This document shows positions 6,002-7,970 of a stretch of 7,970 nucleotides of DNA, in pieces; within the stretch, counting starts at the first letter, position 1, and every line of letters starts with the position of its first letter. The stretch covers positions 1-7,970 of the forward strand of contig JBHHWI010000124.1 of the NCBI GenBank assembly GCA_046756445.1, given 5' to 3'. The position numbers and the translations under genes are program-made. The notes under the pieces are model-generated. The model searched no databases and was not told the DNA's origin. It was given only the letters and a program-made list of their open reading frames with translations. The stretch is from JACZWL01 sp046756445. GTDB lineage: Bacteria > Pseudomonadota > Gammaproteobacteria > Steroidobacterales > Woeseiaceae.

Positions 6002-6901
6002 ATGAGCATAAGACTCGACGGCCAGGCGGCCATCGTCACCGGAGCGGGTCGCGGCCTCGGGAGAACGCACGCGCTGGCTCTCGCGGAGCGCGGCGCGAAA
6101 ATCGTGGTCAACGATCTTGCCGGCGCCGAATCGGTCGTGGAGGAGATTCGCTGGGCGGGCGGCGAGGCGATGGCGAATAGCGCAAATGTCGCCGACTTCG
6201 ACGAGGTACAGGCGATGGTCGCCGAAGCGATGGATGCCTGGGGCCGGGTCGACATCCTGGTCAACAATGCCGGCATCCTGCGCGACAAGTCCTTTCTGAA
6301 AATGCCGATTGAGGACATCCGGCTGGTGATCGACGTCCACCTGATGGGCTCGATGTACTGCTGCAAGGCCGTCTGGGAGATCATGCGCGAGCAGTCATAC
6401 GGGCGCATCGTATTGACGTCCTCGAGCACCGGACTGTACGGAAATTTCGGGCAGACAAACTACGGCGCCGCCAAGATGGCGATGCTCGGCATGATGAATA
6501 CGCTGCATCTCGAGGGCGCCAAGTACGATATCCGTGTCAATTGCCTGGCCCCGGCCGCGGGCACCGCCATGACCGAGGGAATACTTCCCGATGCCGTGTT
6601 CAGGCTGCTGTCGCCGGAATCGGTCAGTCCCGGCGTCGTGTTCCTGTGCGGGCCGGATGCGCCGAGCCGAAAAGTGCTGGCGGCAGGCGCAGGAAGCTTT
6701 GCCGTATTCAAAGGCTTCGAGACCGAGGGCGCCAACTTGCATCCGGACAAGGTGACGCCGGAAGGTATTGCGGATGCCTGGGATGCCATCGATGACGAAT
6801 CCGCCATGCGCGAGCTACAGGCCGGGTTCGAACAGGCGGAGAAATTCGCCGGGCAGGCCGCGGAGAAGCTCGGCATCGAACTGGCGCGGGAGCAAAACTG
6901 A
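6002..6901 (+). CDS. SDR-family dehydrogenase, HSD17B4 / (3R)-hydroxyacyl-CoA dehydrogenase-like
   Basis: This is a cytosolic NAD(P)-dependent short-chain dehydrogenase of 299 residues. Visible motifs are T13-G-A-G-R-G-L-G20 for the cofactor, D38 at the end of the second strand (VVND, which favours NAD over NADP), N88-N-A-G91, S141 in the TSSST stretch, and Y154-x3-K158. The segments VVNDL, NNAGILRDKSF, YGNFGQTNY and the C-terminal ADAWDAI resemble the dehydrogenase unit of peroxisomal multifunctional enzyme type 2 (HSD17B4). That unit oxidises 3-hydroxyacyl-CoA in beta-oxidation. This protein carries only the SDR part, with no hydratase or SCP2 domain. The asparagine that usually sits about 27 residues before the catalytic serine appears to be H113, in VHLMG. 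Substrates could be acyl-CoA, steroid-like or other hydroxy compounds; the family is sure but the substrate is not. Its stop TGA shares one base with the next start. Confidence 0.88.
   Translation: MSIRLDGQAAIVTGAGRGLGRTHALALAERGAKIVVNDLAGAESVVEEIRWAGGEAMANSANVADFDEVQAMVAEAMDAWGRVDILVNNAGILRDKSFLKMPIEDIRLVIDVHLMGSMYCCKAVWEIMREQSYGRIVLTSSSTGLYGNFGQTNYGAAKMAMLGMMNTLHLEGAKYDIRVNCLAPAAGTAMTEGILPDAVFRLLSPESVSPGVVFLCGPDAPSRKVLAAGAGSFAVFKGFETEGANLHPDKVTPEGIADAWDAIDDESAMRELQAGFEQAEKFAGQAAEKLGIELAREQN
6888..6892 (+). promoter_or_regulatory. Ribosome binding site of the quinone oxidoreductase inside the SDR end
   Basis: GGGAG lies 8 bases before ATG 6901, within the last codons of the SDR gene. With the TGATG stop/start overlap it points to coupled translation of the two enzymes. 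Confidence 0.6.
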
Positions 6902-7878
6902 TGCGCGCACTGGTCTGCAAGCAATACGGCCCGCCCGAGGACCTCGTGCTGGAAACGATAGACGACCCCACCCCGGGGCAGGGGCAGGTGCTCGTGGGCC
7001 TGAAGGCCGCCGGGGTCAATTTCGCGGACCTGCTGATGTTCGCCGGCAAGTATCAAGTCAGGGCAAAGCCGCCCTTTGTTCCGGGCGCCGAAGGCGCCGG
7101 CGTCGTCGAGGCAATCGGCGACGGTGTTACACGATTCAAGGTCGGGGACCGGGTCATCCTGACATCGATGGGCGGAGCATTTGCCGAGAAATGCACCGTG
7201 CCAGAGCAAAGGATCTTCCCGATTCTGCCGGGTCTCGACTATCCGCAGGCAGCGGGGTTTCCGATTGCCTACGGCACCAGCTATCACGCCTTGCGGCAAC
7301 GCGCCGGGCTGCGGGCTGGCGAGACCCTGCTGGTACTCGGTGCCGCCGGCGGCGTCGGAATAAGCGCCGTGGAAATCGGCAAGGCGCTGGGCGCGAGGGT
7401 GATCGCGGCGGCGAGCAACGAGGAAAAGCTGGCGTTCGCGAGATCCGCGGGCGCCGATGAAACCGTCAACTACTCGGCCGTCTCGCTGAAAGACGCTGTC
7501 GGGAAATTGACGGACGGCAAGGGCGTCGACGTTGTCTACGATCCGGTGGGCGGAGAACTCGCCCAGCAGGCATTTCGGGCTACGGCCTGGCACGGGCGCC
7601 ATCTCGTAATCGGATTCACCAGCGGAGACATTCCGGATTTTCCCGCCAACATTGCCCTGTTGAAAGAGAGAAGCATTATCGGCGTGTACTGGGGCGACTG
7701 GGCGGCGAGAGATCCCGAGGGGCAGGCTCGGAACATTCGGGAGATGAGCGAACTGATCGCCGAAGGCAGCTTGCGGCCACGGGTAACCGGACAATATCCG
7801 CTCGAGAAGTACATCGATGCGTTCGATCAGGTAACCGGCCGGCGCGTCATGGGGAAGGTCGTCCTGACCATGGACTAG
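6901..7878 (+). CDS. Zinc-independent NAD(P)H:quinone oxidoreductase (MDR superfamily, QOR type)
   Basis: This is a cytosolic medium-chain reductase of 325 residues, the standard length for the quinone oxidoreductase group. It should transfer hydride from NADPH to quinones or to activated double bonds. The N-terminal GroES-like domain shows VNFADLLMFAGKY and the FVPGAEGAGVVEAIG segment followed by VGDRV. The Rossmann domain has the glycine motif A148-A-G-G-V-G153, followed by ALGARVIAAASNEEKL and AGADETVNY. The cysteine and histidine ligands of zinc alcohol dehydrogenases are absent, as expected for QOR. A dehydrogenase and a reductase translated as a coupled pair suggest linked steps on acyl-CoA or enone-type intermediates, so an enoyl reductase role is an alternative to true quinone reduction. 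Crotonyl-CoA reductases belong to the same superfamily but are longer. Confidence 0.9.
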   Translation: MRALVCKQYGPPEDLVLETIDDPTPGQGQVLVGLKAAGVNFADLLMFAGKYQVRAKPPFVPGAEGAGVVEAIGDGVTRFKVGDRVILTSMGGAFAEKCTVPEQRIFPILPGLDYPQAAGFPIAYGTSYHALRQRAGLRAGETLLVLGAAGGVGISAVEIGKALGARVIAAASNEEKLAFARSAGADETVNYSAVSLKDAVGKLTDGKGVDVVYDPVGGELAQQAFRATAWHGRHLVIGFTSGDIPDFPANIALLKERSIIGVYWGDWAARDPEGQARNIREMSELIAEGSLRPRVTGQYPLEKYIDAFDQVTGRRVMGKVVLTMD

Positions 7879-7970
7879 CCGGAACATTACACGAGACCGC
7901 CCGAGATCATTGACGACGTTATGATTTGAATACGAATGATGAAATCCCGAATGGTGACAGCTTGTCGTTT
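7879..7970 (+). other. Downstream region, possibly the start of a further gene
   Basis: No hairpin followed by a T-run is visible after the quinone oxidoreductase. TTGACG at 7910-7915 resembles a -35 box, but nothing at the right distance is a good -10. A frame beginning ATG ATG AAA at 7936 stays open to the window end (12 codons at most), without a Shine-Dalgarno. This is too little to call a gene. Confidence 0.3.

Noticed and set aside
5362..6429. A 355-codon minus-strand frame spanning the transporter start, the gap and the SDR start
   Set aside because: It overlaps both genes in a different frame and crosses the candidate control region. The product is Arg/Ser/Ala-rich with no domain.
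6460..7887. A 475-codon open frame on the minus strand opposite the SDR and quinone oxidoreductase genes
   Set aside because: It is fully antisense to two clearly homologous enzymes and its product has no recognisable domain or signal. Long open antisense frames are expected in GC-rich genes with biased third positions.
7906..7925. ATCAT...ATGAT as a terminator hairpin after the quinone oxidoreductase
   Set aside because: The arms are only 5 AT-rich bases with a 10-base loop and no T-run follows, so it would not make a stable terminator.
1..7970. Defence system, mobile element, CRISPR array or structured RNA
   Set aside because: No direct repeat array, transposase, integrase, tRNA-like fold or defence-type domain is visible, and all six genes have ordinary envelope or metabolic families or an unknown lipoprotein.

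Overview
The window looks like an ordinary chromosomal stretch from a GC-rich bacterium, most likely a gammaproteobacterium. That placement is an inference from three things: Sec and lipoprotein signal peptides of Gram-negative type, a DUF4153 membrane protein, and an HSD17B4-like SDR paired with a quinone oxidoreductase. There are six protein-coding genes, all intact. I see no tRNA, rRNA, CRISPR array, insertion sequence, integrase or phage gene. Coding density is very high and no gene-free gap exceeds 120 bases.

Left part (1-5016). A predicted lipoprotein of unknown function lies on the minus strand. It is divergent from a plus-strand pair: an exported M1-family zinc aminopeptidase with a C-terminal HEAT-repeat tail, followed 24 bases later by a polytopic DUF4153 membrane protein with a soluble C-terminal domain. 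The short divergent region (694-771) holds a fair sigma70-like promoter and a small inverted repeat. All three products are predicted to sit in or beyond the inner membrane, so this is an envelope-associated cluster. A functional link between them is inferred only from arrangement.

Middle (5013-5885). A ten-helix EamA/DMT transporter is encoded on the minus strand. Its stop codon overlaps the DUF4153 stop codon tail to tail, sharing the four bases CTAG, so no intergenic terminator fits between them.

Right part (5886-7970). A 116-base divergent region carries two overlapping inverted repeats that could be an operator. It precedes a tightly coupled two-gene operon. The first gene is an SDR dehydrogenase of the kind found in the 3-hydroxyacyl-CoA dehydrogenase unit of multifunctional beta-oxidation enzymes. 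The second is a zinc-independent NAD(P)H:quinone oxidoreductase of the MDR superfamily, whose start shares one base with the SDR stop. Together they suggest redox steps on acyl-CoA or carbonyl substrates, but the substrate cannot be read from the sequence. The last 92 bases are non-coding or hold the very start of a gene that runs off the window.

I did not find a convincing previously undescribed system. The points most worth a second look are the C-terminal domain of the DUF4153 protein, the HEAT-tailed peptidase with a GAMET motif, and the operator-like repeats around the SDR operon.
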